The notes under the pieces were generated by a model, which worked only from the letters and a program-made list of their open reading frames with translations, was not told where the DNA came from and made no database searches. Positions 1 to 8,617 of a stretch of DNA of 17,392 nucleotides are shown here, piece after piece. Position numbers and translations under genes: made by a program. This DNA is from Stephanodiscus triporus (taxonomy: Eukaryota > Bacillariophyta > Thalassiosirophyceae > Thalassiosirales > Thalassiosiraceae). Where the stretch lies: the NCBI GenBank assembly GCA_036939755.1, contig JALLAZ010000296.1:1-17392 (forward strand). The letters run 5' to 3'. Position 1 is the first letter of the stretch. Every line of letters starts with the position of its first letter.

Positions 1-325
1 GCCAAATCGGCTATGGCCTTCATTTTCTGGGGTGTAAAAAAATTATGTTGTATCCATCTACAGACATTTTTGGCGAGCAAAGATTTTCTACCTACGTAGG
101 AACAGTATTGGTTGTTCGCACAAAGAGCGAGAGGTCGCAGGTTGCCGCGATAGAGAGAGCATGCATCCCAGGGGCCGCCGGAAGGCAAGAAAATCATCTG
201 GCTCGTCATCGATGCCGTTGTCCAAGCTATTTACCACATAATATTGTTAGTTCAAACAATTTATCGTGTATATCGTACTACGATATAGTCAATTTCCTGT
301 GCAAGGATTTCAGTGAAGAGTCAGG
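1..325. other. Intergenic region upstream of the fumarase gene
   Basis: No credible gene lies here. An open frame of 94 codons at 45-329 (+) has no recognisable domain and overlaps the fumarase start. The stretch holds a perfect 10-bp palindrome at 91-100 (CCTACGTAGG). It turns AT-rich towards the fumarase ATG at 326, as expected of a promoter and 5' leader. I see no clear TATA box. Confidence 0.6.
91..100. promoter_or_regulatory. Palindrome CCTACGTAGG upstream of fumarase
   Basis: A perfect 10-bp palindrome lies about 225 bp before the fumarase ATG. Its core CCTACGTA recurs at 4892, 8431 and 17323, each time in non-coding DNA upstream of a gene. A transcription-factor site is an inference; nothing in the sequence proves it. 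Confidence 0.3.
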
Positions 326-2176
326 ATGAATGCCGTCGCGCGCCTAACACGTGGGACGCTGGTCCGTTCCGTCCGAGGCCATCCCTCCTTCGTGTCTCCT
401 CCTCGTCCGAGCCACGCGGCGGCGAGATGGCTGTCGTCGTCCGACGTCGAGGTGACGAAATCTTCTTCCGCGTCGTCGTCGTCGTCCTCCGCCAAGAATA
501 GGCCGAAGAAGCAGCCCCCGCCCGAATTCGCATACGCGCCCGTCTTCGACGTCGCCCCGGACGTCTCCACGGCCTATCGCCGAATCCTGCCGCCGTCGGC
601 CGTCGAGACCATCGCATTGGCCGACGGGACGTCGACGACGACGATGCTGCGCGTGCCCGGGGAGGCGCTACGGACGCTTTCCTCGACCGCGTTCGGCGAC
701 GTCGCCCACCTGTTGCGTCCGGCGCACCTGGCGCAACTGCGCAAGATACTGGACGATAAGGAGGCGTCCGACAACGACAAATTCGTGGCGATGGAGTTGC
801 TGAAGAACGCGAACATCGCGTCCGGTAGGATATTGCCGGGGTGTCAGGATACCGGCACGGCGATTGTCATGGGGAAGAGAGGGCATTTGGTCCTGACGGA
901 CGGGAACGATGATGAGCACCTGTCTCGGGGTGCGTACGATGCCTACACGAAATTGAACCTGCGTTACAGTCAGGTCGCGCCGGTGTCAATGTTCGAGGAA
1001 AAGAATACCGGGACGAATCTTCCGGCGCAGGTGGATGTATTTGGCACGAAGGGGGATGAGTACCACTTCCTATTCATCGCCAAGGGCGGTGGGTCGGCCA
1101 ACAAGACGTTCCTTTACCAGCAGACGAAGGCACTCTTGAACGCGGCCAGCTTGGAATCCTTCCTAGAAGAGAAGATCAAAACGATTGGCACGTCGGCTTG
1201 TCCTCCCTATCATTTAGCAGTTGTCATTGGAGGCCTTAGTGCTGAACAAACTCTCAAGACTGTCAAACTTGCTTCGACCAAGTATTATGATACGCTCCCG
1301 ACGAAGGGGGACCCGGGCGCTAGCGGCCGTGCTTTTCGTGATGTAGAATGGGAGGGTCGCATTCTGGACATGACGAGGAAAATGGGCATCGGAGCTCAAT
1401 TCGGAGGGAAGTACTTTTGTCACGACGTTCGTGTGATTCGTCTCCCGAGGCACGGGGCCAGCTGTCCCGTGGGTATCGGCGTGTCGTGCAGTGCCGATCG
1501 ACAGGTAAAGGGGAAGATCACCAAGGATGGCGTTTTCATCGAGCAGCTCGAGACGGATGTTAGCAAGTATTTGCCTGAGGTGACCGACGAGCACTTGAGC
1601 GATTCTGAGTCTGTTGCTAAGGAAGTGAAGATCGATTTGAACTCCACCTCGATGGACGACCTGCGTGCGACATTGTCGAAGTATCCAGTGCGCACCCGAC
1701 TCAGCTTGACCGGAACGATCGTTGTCGCTCGTGATATAGCGCATGCAAAAATGCTTAAAAAAATTGAATCCGGAGAGGGCTTGCCACAGTACGCGAAGGA
1801 TTACATAATCTACTATGCTGGACCAGCAAAAACGCCAGATGGCTATGCATCAGGATCCTTTGGCCCGACCACTGCCGGACGAATGGATGCTTACGTTGAC
1901 AAATTCATGCAAAACGGAGGAAGTTTCGTTACTCTTGCCAAAGGAAATCGATCTAAGCAGGTAACCAATGCATGCAAGAAGTATGGTGGATTTTACTTGG
2001 GGAGCATTGGCGGCCCGGCGGCAATCCTCGCAAAGAACTGCATTAAAAACGTTGAAGTCTTAGATAATGAGGAGGATGGAATGGAGGCAGTTTGGAAGAT
2101 AGATGTTGAAAATTTCCCAGCATTCATCGTTGTTGATGATAAGGGTGATGACTTCTTCAAGGAGTGGCTTGGATGA
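326..2176 (+). CDS. Class I (iron-sulfur) fumarate hydratase, probably mitochondrial
   Basis: A 616-residue intronless protein that interconverts fumarate and malate in the TCA cycle. It is the class I, oxygen-sensitive [4Fe-4S] type, unrelated to class II FumC. Residues 1 to about 45 are rich in Arg and Ser, with no acidic residue before Asp40, and contain a hydroxylated stretch after ARW, typical of a mitochondrial presequence. The N-terminal Fe-S hydro-lyase domain runs from about 110 to 390: Cys173 in [10 protein letters not shown], Cys292 in SACPPYH, and Cys380/Cys388 in a stretch ending GVSCSADRQ. By family knowledge three of these (173, 292, probably 388) hold the cluster. The C-terminal beta-type domain (about 430-612) has the [11 protein letters not shown] and [12 protein letters not shown] motifs and a [15 protein letters not shown] segment. 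The length is close to eukaryotic and E. coli FumA-type enzymes. The start at 326 gives the presequence. The first third is much richer in G and C at third positions than the last third. Confidence 0.95.
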   Translation: MNAVARLTRGTLVRSVRGHPSFVSPPRPSHAAARWLSSSDVEVTKSSSASSSSSSAKNRPKKQPPPEFAYAPVFDVAPDVSTAYRRILPPSAVETIALADGTSTTTMLRVPGEALRTLSSTAFGDVAHLLRPAHLAQLRKILDDKEASDNDKFVAMELLKNANIASGRILPGCQDTGTAIVMGKRGHLVLTDGNDDEHLSRGAYDAYTKLNLRYSQVAPVSMFEEKNTGTNLPAQVDVFGTKGDEYHFLFIAKGGGSANKTFLYQQTKALLNAASLESFLEEKIKTIGTSACPPYHLAVVIGGLSAEQTLKTVKLASTKYYDTLPTKGDPGASGRAFRDVEWEGRILDMTRKMGIGAQFGGKYFCHDVRVIRLPRHGASCPVGIGVSCSADRQVKGKITKDGVFIEQLETDVSKYLPEVTDEHLSDSESVAKEVKIDLNSTSMDDLRATLSKYPVRTRLSLTGTIVVARDIAHAKMLKKIESGEGLPQYAKDYIIYYAGPAKTPDGYASGSFGPTTAGRMDAYVDKFMQNGGSFVTLAKGNRSKQVTNACKKYGGFYLGSIGGPAAILAKNCIKNVEVLDNEEDGMEAVWKIDVENFPAFIVVDDKGDDFFKEWLG

Positions 2177-2410
2177 AAAAAATTGGTGCCCATAATTGTA
2201 TTATACAATAATTTTGTTCAACTACCTACCGTGAAAGAAAAAATATCACCATGATGCCTGCACAGAATCGTATATTTGTGTGCATGTGTTGAGTAGCTCA
2301 CCGTACCACTCCTCTCTCTAGAGACACATCAGAGTACATTGGTATTCCCTAAAGGCATAATGACCGCTCAATTAAGCTTTCATATGTTTATGAAATCCTA
2401 TTAGACGTTT
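2177..2410. other. Intergenic space between convergent gene ends
   Basis: A 234-bp AT-rich stretch between the stop codons of the fumarase (+) and the two-exon gene (-). It should hold both 3' untranslated ends. An AATAA-like stretch near 2205 could serve polyadenylation; there is no other visible structure. Confidence 0.5.
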
Positions 2411-4626
2411 CTAACGCCAGGCGTGATCAATTGGATGCTCTGAAATATGCCCTTCATTGAAATACTCCTTTATCATCAAGTCTCCATTTCCTGCCACTGC
2501 ATGGGACACTAGTCGAGCCGTTGCCATCTTCAACAAATGAGCAATGTGGTCGCGTTCTTCAGCACAAGAGGCCTCAAAGGTGTAGTCTTCTCTAAGACTC
2601 GACCGAATAAGAAGGAGAGAGTTTGGTTTGGTCACTGGAGAATGTCGAATGACCTCCCCCGAGCCTGATCCATTCGCAACCGTTAAGATCCTCCTCAACG
2701 CAAAAAGGCTGATTCGATAAGGGTGAATTGTTGTTTCTCCCAATAGCCGCTGCTCTTTCAAATTTGGCTGAGATGACTCCCGCCACATCAGCTTTGGTTC
2801 GACGACCTCTGTGCGATTGTAGCGGTATGCGCGTTCGATCCATACATCACAGAGTTTGGTGGTATTATTAACATGCCAAAGCAACCTCCATTTGGAATTT
2901 AAAGCATTCTGTTTATGAAGGGGATATGGATCACGAAGATTAGAAGACAACACGATCAAAGAATGGGAAAGACGACGGCTGAATTACTTACCTGAACGTA
3001 ATTCTTCACATCCATCACATTCGTGGAACAAATCCCTGTCTGCAGGGCGTCAGCCGCGTCATCGTTTCGTGACAAATAATTGTAGAGATATACCTGCTGA
3101 TCATCCTGCTGGCGAAGATTATTTTCCTGCTTGCTCTCGTGCGTGACTTGGTGATAAACAGCGCAGGCGTTGCTGTCTTGGCTTGAGTCTAAGCTAGCGG
3201 GACAACAGTGGTTCGGCTGCATCTGCCTCTGGCTCTTCTGTCTGCGACTCCAACTACGTTTCGCTCTTTGGCGAATGTTTCCAGCATTTTCACTCGCACT
3301 AACCTGCATGGGCTCTTGTTCGGATGTGTAAAGAAGCGGACTACTTGGAGTTACCCCAATCGCAAAGTGCTGTTCTGGATCACTGTCATAGTACATCTCC
3401 TCCTTTTCCTTGTCATACTCGTGTTGGCTAACAAGATGCATACCTCGACGGAAGATGCATCCCTGACATTCACTTTCCTGCGTACACGGGTGGTTCTTGC
3501 CGCCATAATCAATATATCCTCCACAACCGTTGCTGCTCTTGACCTTGGCGCTTGTGCCCCTTTCTTCGGAGCTGACGTTGTGAGTGTCAGCGCTTTTGTC
3601 CAATGTTCGGTAGCAACACCAATCTAAGTCGATGGCAGCCGAGAAGAATCCATCTCCATCACCAAAACTGATTCCCTCAAGGCAGACTGCAGACACATCA
3701 TGAGGATTTTTTGGATGAGGTTGATTAAGCTTGGGATTTTCACTTAGGCGCAATGTGCCCTCGAAATATGTCGATTCATCAAATACAGAACGTAGAGAAA
3801 TATGCCGCGGTAAAGATGGTTGGGTCGGGAGAGATTTAGTGCGTCGATGTCTACTTGAAGTTGCAAGAACTTGGGGTGACAATTGAAGGGCAAGAGAAGA
3901 TTGATGTCTAATTGATTCACTGGGAGATGAAACAATCAATCTCGTGAAAATGGGGAAAGATATCGTGGATGAAAGTGGCTGCATTACATGAACGTCCAAT
4001 GTTGGTGAGCTCTCAGAAAAATCGTCGTCAGAATAAGAGGCAGTCATTTGCTGGCGTTGGCCGTGAAATTCCAGAACTTGATCTCGTACAGACAACGGAG
4101 TCGGCGTCGACTGGATCTTTTCAATCATATCGTCGATTCTCTTTCGATGAACATGTATAAGAGTGCCAGATCTATTTTTCAGGCGAGGCGGGGGGTTGGC
4201 AGCTGACTCTGAGATCACCATGTTCAATGTCGAGTGATCTGCTGGGCGATTATCGTCTAAAGAAGTCTCGATGCCCTCATTATCATTCTTGGGGATGGAT
4301 GTGAGTCTGTAGCTCCTATCGGACTTGATTAAGCTTCCGTCATCACCCGACTGAACGGTGCTCTCGTCGTTATCTTTATCCAACAAACTCGTGATCCCGC
4401 CTGGACTGCGTTGGGCGCGCCGCTTCTTTACTTGACCGAGGCAGCCTGAGCATGAAGACAGTAATAACCAATCTGGTCGACAGGCAATGAGATCGGTCAT
4501 TTGTTGCCATATAGACGTGGACGGAGCTCCTGCTGCCGCTGCTGCCACCGACCCCTGGTGCTGAACATTATGAGTCTCCTCGATTCGATGGACTTGAGGA
4601 TTGATTTCACTACTTGATGGTGTCAT
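2411..4626 (-). CDS. Two-exon protein of unknown function with PH-like C-terminal domain
   Basis: Exon 1 is 4626-2992 (545 codons) and exon 2 is 2908-2411 (165 codons plus stop), giving a 710-residue protein. The junction lies within one continuous motif, ...DVKNYVQ/NALNSKWRLLWH, and both sides are phase 0. Residues 1-500 are Ser/Gln-rich and probably disordered, with basic clusters (KKRRAQ, RHRRTKS) and a small Cys-rich patch. Around the junction and beyond, residues about 535-700 are compact: WRLLWH, a strand-like DVWIERAYRYN, a VEPKLMWRES motif, then ISLFALRRIL, LLLIRSSL, YTFEASCAEERD and a closing helix. The strand pattern with a final helix resembles a PH-like fold, and I recall similar C-termini in uncharacterised diatom proteins; neither can be verified here. 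There is no signal peptide or membrane span. The transposon at 4844 sits about 220 bp upstream of the start. Confidence 0.75.
2909..2991 (-). other. 83-nt intron of the two-exon gene
   Basis: On the minus strand the exon ends TTCAG and the intron begins GTAAGT (2991 downwards); it ends CATAAACAG at 2909. Reading through instead gives 11 residues and a stop. Splicing joins codon CAG to AAT in phase 0, and 83 is not a multiple of three, which explains why the two coding parts lie in different frames. Confidence 0.85.
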
Positions 4627-4843
4627 TCCCTTTAAACTTCTTGTGCTACGACTTCTGTTTTTCCTGTTGAGAGAAAGTCTTTGTTGTTATGGTGTATGTT
4701 CGGACAGGAACCTGAACCTAGAACCTAGAAAAAAATATCAAGGGTGTTGGTTGAACCGACGCGAGGTTCTCGCGGCTGCGAAACGCTCCCGCCATTTTGC
4801 TCTTGAATTTCGTTTTATGTTTTATTTTTTTTCTCTAGGTAGG
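4627..4843. other. Upstream region of the two-exon gene, cut by the transposon
   Basis: A 217-bp promoter-proximal stretch for the minus-strand gene, bounded by the transposon. It contains a short run of GAACCT-type repeats near 4709-4730 and a T-rich tract at 4811-4833. I see no gene. Any distal promoter elements of the minus-strand gene would now lie beyond 8009. Confidence 0.45.
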
Positions 4844-4845
4844 TA

Positions 4846-4865
4846 CGAGTTTAAGGGAGGTTATG
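4846..4865 (+). repeat. Left terminal inverted repeat of the transposon
   Basis: The sequence CGAGTTTAAGGGAGGTTATG is the exact reverse complement of 7988-8007. It is preceded by GGTA, and the other end is followed by TACC, so the pairing extends to 24 bp when the flanks are included. Confidence 0.92.
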
Positions 4866-4891
4866 GAACGACCCCTCTGTTTCAACGGAGT

Positions 4892-4900
4892 CCTACGTAG
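4892..4900. promoter_or_regulatory. CCTACGTAG motif inside the left transposon end
   Basis: One of four copies of the 8-mer CCTACGTA in non-coding DNA. It lies 47 bp inside the transposon's left end and 266 bp upstream of the two-exon gene. If functional it could belong to either. The role is inferred only from recurrence. Confidence 0.25.
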
Positions 4901-5170
4901 AAACGTACCGATCTAAAATACTATGTTTTCGTTGCACAATTCACAGCTACTTCCGAAATATCATGACCATGACGGCCACGGGCTTATTACTACCACATGG
5001 ATGGTAGTTGAACTGAACTAAGCTTATAGCAATCATCTATATCACTCCGACAACAACTTCTGTACTTGGTTTGGCTTAATTCTTTTATTTAGATACTAGG
5101 CAACACAGGATACGAACAAACAAATTTTGACCCTTTACAGCGATGCCGCGCAATAACATATTACATCAAT

Positions 5171-7678
5171 TTAATCGTCTCCTGCTTCCCCTTCCAGTGA
5201 CAAATTCGGCTCGTAATGTTCTCCCCCAGTCTGTCTTATTTCCAGCGACGCTTTCTGTTCATTCCGCCTAGCTACGATTTGTTCCCATTTTTCATCTGTC
5301 ATTGTCAAAGCCGCTAGTTCTAGCTCTTTCTCTTTTCTTGCCTTTGCCCGCCCAAGAGCTGTATCACTTACTGCAATCTCCGTCTTGCTTGCCTCCAACA
5401 ATTCCCTCTCATCTTCATCACTCCACCTCTCACAAGTTGGTGGCGCGGTGCCCCTCGCCTGAATATCACGCCACGCCTGCATCTTCTCCTCTGTTGTCAT
5501 TTTGGTACGTCGTGGTGGATTATACCAAGCCATTACCGCATCCATCTCCATCTTATTCCAACATGCACAATCAGTGCCTTTCGTCTCCAATACCATCTTA
5601 CCCTTCTCCTCGACTTTCATCTGTCTTAGCCGTCGATTCTTCTCCGCTGACAGCCTCTTTTGTTCCTTTTCCCTCGTCGACATCTCAGCACCAATGAAGA
5701 CATCATCGGACGTGAGATGAGTACCACCTGTTGCACTAAATAACTTACCGTGCGTGCTTGCTTTTGCCAAAATCTCGTACCGTTCCTTACTGTGTTCCTC
5801 GGTGATTTGTTCCGTCATCGGGATTTCAATTATTTTTCTTTTCAATGCATCCCCATTATATCCGCCAGCTGTCAATGCATGCGTGGCGACGTCATTTGCA
5901 TCCTGAATGTTTAATAATAATCGCTGGTAATCAGCATTTCCATCCCCTAGTGATTTTCTAACCTTTTTGTTAGTGAGGCACGATTTCGTAAGCGGCGCTG
6001 CACCAACCTTTTCCCATGCATGTCGGCAGGCTTCTCTCGAGAATCCTTTCTCAAACGCAGACGCAACAACAACATTCGTTTCTGGATCCACACCACCAAA
6101 CACAATCAATCCTACTTGCCATGGTGCAAGAGCTGTACTTAGATTTTGCTTGATCCTTTCATCGACGACAACATCAAGGTTCTTGCAGTATTGTGTTTTG
6201 AACGGACCATAATTTTGATCCGTCTCCTGCGTCACTGCTGTAGTATTCGGAACGCCGGGAAATAATATGAATCCAGAAGTACGAAGGTCTGCAAGGAGGT
6301 CGAGATTCATTCTACCAGGACCACTGTCGCACTTGAGTATGACCCATTTCCCTTTCTCCGGCGCCGCATTTGGGTAGAGTGGTACGATCGCATTCATAAT
6401 GTACTTTGCAAATTCCTCCTCATCCATGCCACCTTTCTCATTCATTCCAAGAGAGACTGGCAGCGACTTCTGTTCCTCTAATCCAAATTTGCCAATTGTT
6501 TGATGCATGTATCGAACGCACTCATTCCGAATGCGTTCTCCTTCTTCTGTCTTTGCGCTGCACATGAACTGGAAATGTGGCGGCAATGCCTCGCCCCAAG
6601 CATTACTGCCAGTTATCATTGTCGTGGTCTGCGATGTCTTTGAGGTTGATATGCCAACTTGTGGTAGTCTGGGGTCATGGTAGTATGCCGCCGGGCGTCC
6701 TCCTCTATTAATTGAACTTCCATCAAGAGACAAACATGTCTCGTCAAAATTCAATATATTCCTCAACTGCTCCGATGGAATGATAAGCTTCCCAGAACAG
6801 TCGGGTTCCAAAAAACCAAGTTCCAGCAGAGTCTTCTCCCAGCTCGAAAACCACAGCTCCAGATTACTGTATGTTGTCCACCGAACTCGTCTCTCCTCTG
6901 CAAAATACATTTTATCCGCTTTCATATCAATTGCAGTATCCCGACAGAGCCGTCGAATAAGCTCTGTGCACGTGGCGATACTGAGATGAGTTGTCTGGGC
7001 GAGGACTGGAATCATTTTTGTTCGTGAGTTATTTCCACCGCATGAATTGATCTGGTTAATTCGCATGAAGCTCCCAAAAGCTGTACAAAGCGACTTGTAC
7101 ATCAGCGCAGAGATATTTCCTTCTGGGCCAGTTTTACGAGGTGACATTCCTACAAGGCCTAATTCGACGACGTTGCGGTAGATTGTCGAGGCGCTGGGTC
7201 CAAAACCCCTGTACTTTTTTTTGATCACCCTCTCTACTGCCCTCAATGACAAACCATTCTCTTTTCTCCTCTCGTTGTCGTACAGCAGTGTTGCAGCCTT
7301 ATGAGCCTTCGATTGCCGATTTTTTAAGTAAAGATCATTCTCACGCTTATCTTGCATTTGTTGGGAGTTCAATCGTTGCTTCTTCAGTTTCCGTGGGGGA
7401 GAGGGTTCAAGATCATTACCATTAATTGATGAACTTAGATCGGATAGCGGAGACGTATCACTGTTCGTTTCGATGCTCGATAATACATTGTTAAACTTTC
7501 TCTTTGATTTGCCTGGTAGGGCCCGTGTCACCTTCCGCTGCATGACTTTCGTGCTTGCCTCCGATGGTGTAAATTCAGCAGCGAGCATCGCCTCACGCAC
7601 TGTCAGCGTTGGTGCCCGTTTCAGGATGGTTACAGCCTTTGCAAACTTATCTGACCCAGCCGAACTTGTTCCTGACAT
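5171..7678 (-). CDS. DD35D-type transposase
   Basis: An 835-residue protein encoded by the transposon; it should bind the terminal repeats and cut and join DNA. The first ATG in the frame is at 7678; the frame is open ten codons further but without an ATG. The N-terminus has a motif TLTVREAMLAAEFTPSEA resembling a helix-turn-helix, followed by a basic Ser-rich linker. A second possible DNA-binding part lies near residues 130-175 (LSLRAVERVIKKKY, then STIYRNV). The catalytic core has Asp312 in NFDETCLS, Asp451 in LKCDSGPGR and Asp487 in TQETDQNYGPFK, the last two separated by 35 residues. The third motif parallels the QPxDxG motif of pogo/Tigger enzymes. The C-terminus is a long charged helix-rich region with a short CACW and a CERW motif. 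No stop or frameshift interrupts it. I recognise the type but not a named family. Confidence 0.85.
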   Translation of the reverse strand: MSGTSSAGSDKFAKAVTILKRAPTLTVREAMLAAEFTPSEASTKVMQRKVTRALPGKSKRKFNNVLSSIETNSDTSPLSDLSSSINGNDLEPSPPRKLKKQRLNSQQMQDKRENDLYLKNRQSKAHKAATLLYDNERRKENGLSLRAVERVIKKKYRGFGPSASTIYRNVVELGLVGMSPRKTGPEGNISALMYKSLCTAFGSFMRINQINSCGGNNSRTKMIPVLAQTTHLSIATCTELIRRLCRDTAIDMKADKMYFAEERRVRWTTYSNLELWFSSWEKTLLELGFLEPDCSGKLIIPSEQLRNILNFDETCLSLDGSSINRGGRPAAYYHDPRLPQVGISTSKTSQTTTMITGSNAWGEALPPHFQFMCSAKTEEGERIRNECVRYMHQTIGKFGLEEQKSLPVSLGMNEKGGMDEEEFAKYIMNAIVPLYPNAAPEKGKWVILKCDSGPGRMNLDLLADLRTSGFILFPGVPNTTAVTQETDQNYGPFKTQYCKNLDVVVDERIKQNLSTALAPWQVGLIVFGGVDPETNVVVASAFEKGFSREACRHAWEKVGAAPLTKSCLTNKKVRKSLGDGNADYQRLLLNIQDANDVATHALTAGGYNGDALKRKIIEIPMTEQITEEHSKERYEILAKASTHGKLFSATGGTHLTSDDVFIGAEMSTREKEQKRLSAEKNRRLRQMKVEEKGKMVLETKGTDCACWNKMEMDAVMAWYNPPRRTKMTTEEKMQAWRDIQARGTAPPTCERWSDEDERELLEASKTEIAVSDTALGRAKARKEKELELAALTMTDEKWEQIVARRNEQKASLEIRQTGGEHYEPNLSLEGEAGDD

Positions 7679-7987
7679 GATGAAGGAGAGATGTTCATAG
7701 AGGTGCAACAGCAGCCATGAGGTGGATCGAGGAGAAATCGATGAGGGTCAATGACATGTTGACAAAATTGGCAGTACAGTGCACCCTCCGTGCTCACTTT
7801 ATGGCGCGATTTGACAACCAGGACGTTGAAGGAACATAGGGGTACGCTATATCAAAATGACCGTCAGCTAACGCTCTTTCCAATGACGTATAAATCATTG
7901 GGGGTTGATACGGTATTCATTTAATTAAATGATGAAATACTAAATAAGGTTGTGCGACACAAATTTTGTGACCCTTTGGGCCTGTTG

Positions 7988-8007
7988 CATAACCTCCCTT
8001 AAACTCG
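7988..8007 (-). repeat. Right terminal inverted repeat of the transposon
   Basis: Perfect 20-bp partner of 4846-4865, read on the minus strand. The next inner base differs (C against G) and then AAC matches again. Inside that the two subterminal regions are unrelated, apart from a loose CAAATTTTG..ACCCTTT motif. Confidence 0.92.
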
Positions 8008-8151
8008 TACCAGTTCAGCACAGGTGAAATGTCGATGGATAACACCAATGAATCATCACAGGGATAAGTGCAGGACAAGACAGCAGGGTTTCTTTTGGCT
8101 GGACGGGATGGACTTTTCTGATGCCCGCTTGATACACGCGTCCATCAGGGT

Positions 8152-8214
8152 CCACCCCGGCTGGTGGGTGGGGTACCTCAAGCTGCTCCCCTGAGGATGA
8201 CCTCTGGAGGTCAT
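8152..8214. repeat. Cluster of short inverted repeats
   Basis: Three potential hairpins lie within 63 bp: CCACC/GGTGG at 8152-8167, CCTCA/TGAGG at 8176-8196, and ATGACCTC/GAGGTCAT at 8197-8214, the last with perfect 8-bp arms and a 2-nt centre. The block lies just outside the transposon and in no gene. It could be a remnant of another small element or a structured untranslated RNA. Confidence 0.45.
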
Positions 8215-8430
8215 TGTGGGCGACAGATTTTGTCCCCCAGGGGAGGGGGGTTTGTCCGGGGGATATTAACCCTGCAGTTTTTGGCACCACACTCATTAGC
8301 CTTTTTAGATATCATGATGTCATGGTCTCGAGGTGAGATGAAGCAAGGTCCAGTCGCCAGATAGACTTGATACTCAAGAAAAATCGCTGCCTGATAGACA
8401 ACGAAACTTTGAATTTGGATCGAACCAGTT

Positions 8431-8438
8431 CCTACGTA
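8431..8438 (+). promoter_or_regulatory. CCTACGTA motif upstream of the secreted-protein gene
   Basis: A copy of the recurring 8-mer 180 bp before the ATG at 8618. Inferred regulatory site only. Confidence 0.25.
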
Positions 8439-8617
8439 CAGTCGGAATTTGTTTACGAAAAAAAATGGCTAAATAAAATGTGTGCGCAGCTCCGATAGAC
8501 CACAATCAATGCCCGAAGTGCGCAGAAGATATCTACGATGCCTAGCTCGTGAGAGGAGTTCTGACGAAGTAAAATACAAACCCATTTTCATAATAAATCC
8601 ATCCAGCATAAACAAAG

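Larger units (their letters stand above)
4844..8009. mobile_element. TA-flanked DNA transposon, apparently intact (3162 bp)
   Basis: The element runs from 4846 to 8007 between TA dinucleotides at 4844-4845 and 8008-8009. Its ends are perfect 20-bp inverted repeats starting CGAGTTTAAGGGAGG. With the flanking GGTA/TACC the match is 24 bp, and after one mismatch three more bases agree. It carries a single long uninterrupted transposase gene on the minus strand. TA target duplication plus a DDD-type transposase with a DD35D spacing is the pattern of the IS630/Tc1/mariner/pogo superfamily. The exact family cannot be named from sequence reading alone. Perfect ends and an open transposase frame suggest recent activity. 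Confidence 0.85.
8010..8617. other. Region between the transposon and the secreted-protein gene, with hairpins
   Basis: No supported gene: a 93-codon minus-strand frame at 8015-8296 has no domain. The left part (8145-8250) is GC-rich and holds several inverted repeats. The right part is AT-rich and leads into the gene at 8618, with CCTACGTA at 8431-8438 and an A/T-rich leader just before the ATG. Confidence 0.5.

Noticed and set aside
45..329. 94-codon open frame before the fumarase gene
   Set aside because: No domain, overlaps the fumarase start, and lies in AT-rich promoter-like DNA.
3208..3627. 139-codon plus-strand frame with hydrophobic stretches
   Set aside because: Lies wholly inside exon 1 of the two-exon gene on the other strand; its hydrophobic look follows from the antisense of that coding sequence.
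5171..7708. Transposase start at 7708
   Set aside because: The codon there is TTG; the first ATG in the frame is at 7678.
4842..8011. Six-base target duplication GGTACC around the transposon
   Set aside because: Left flank is GGTA before the repeat and right flank is TACC, which are inverted, not direct, copies; only TA is duplicated.
8015..8296. 93-codon minus-strand frame next to the transposon
   Set aside because: No recognisable domain, and its sequence is shaped by the GC-rich hairpin cluster.
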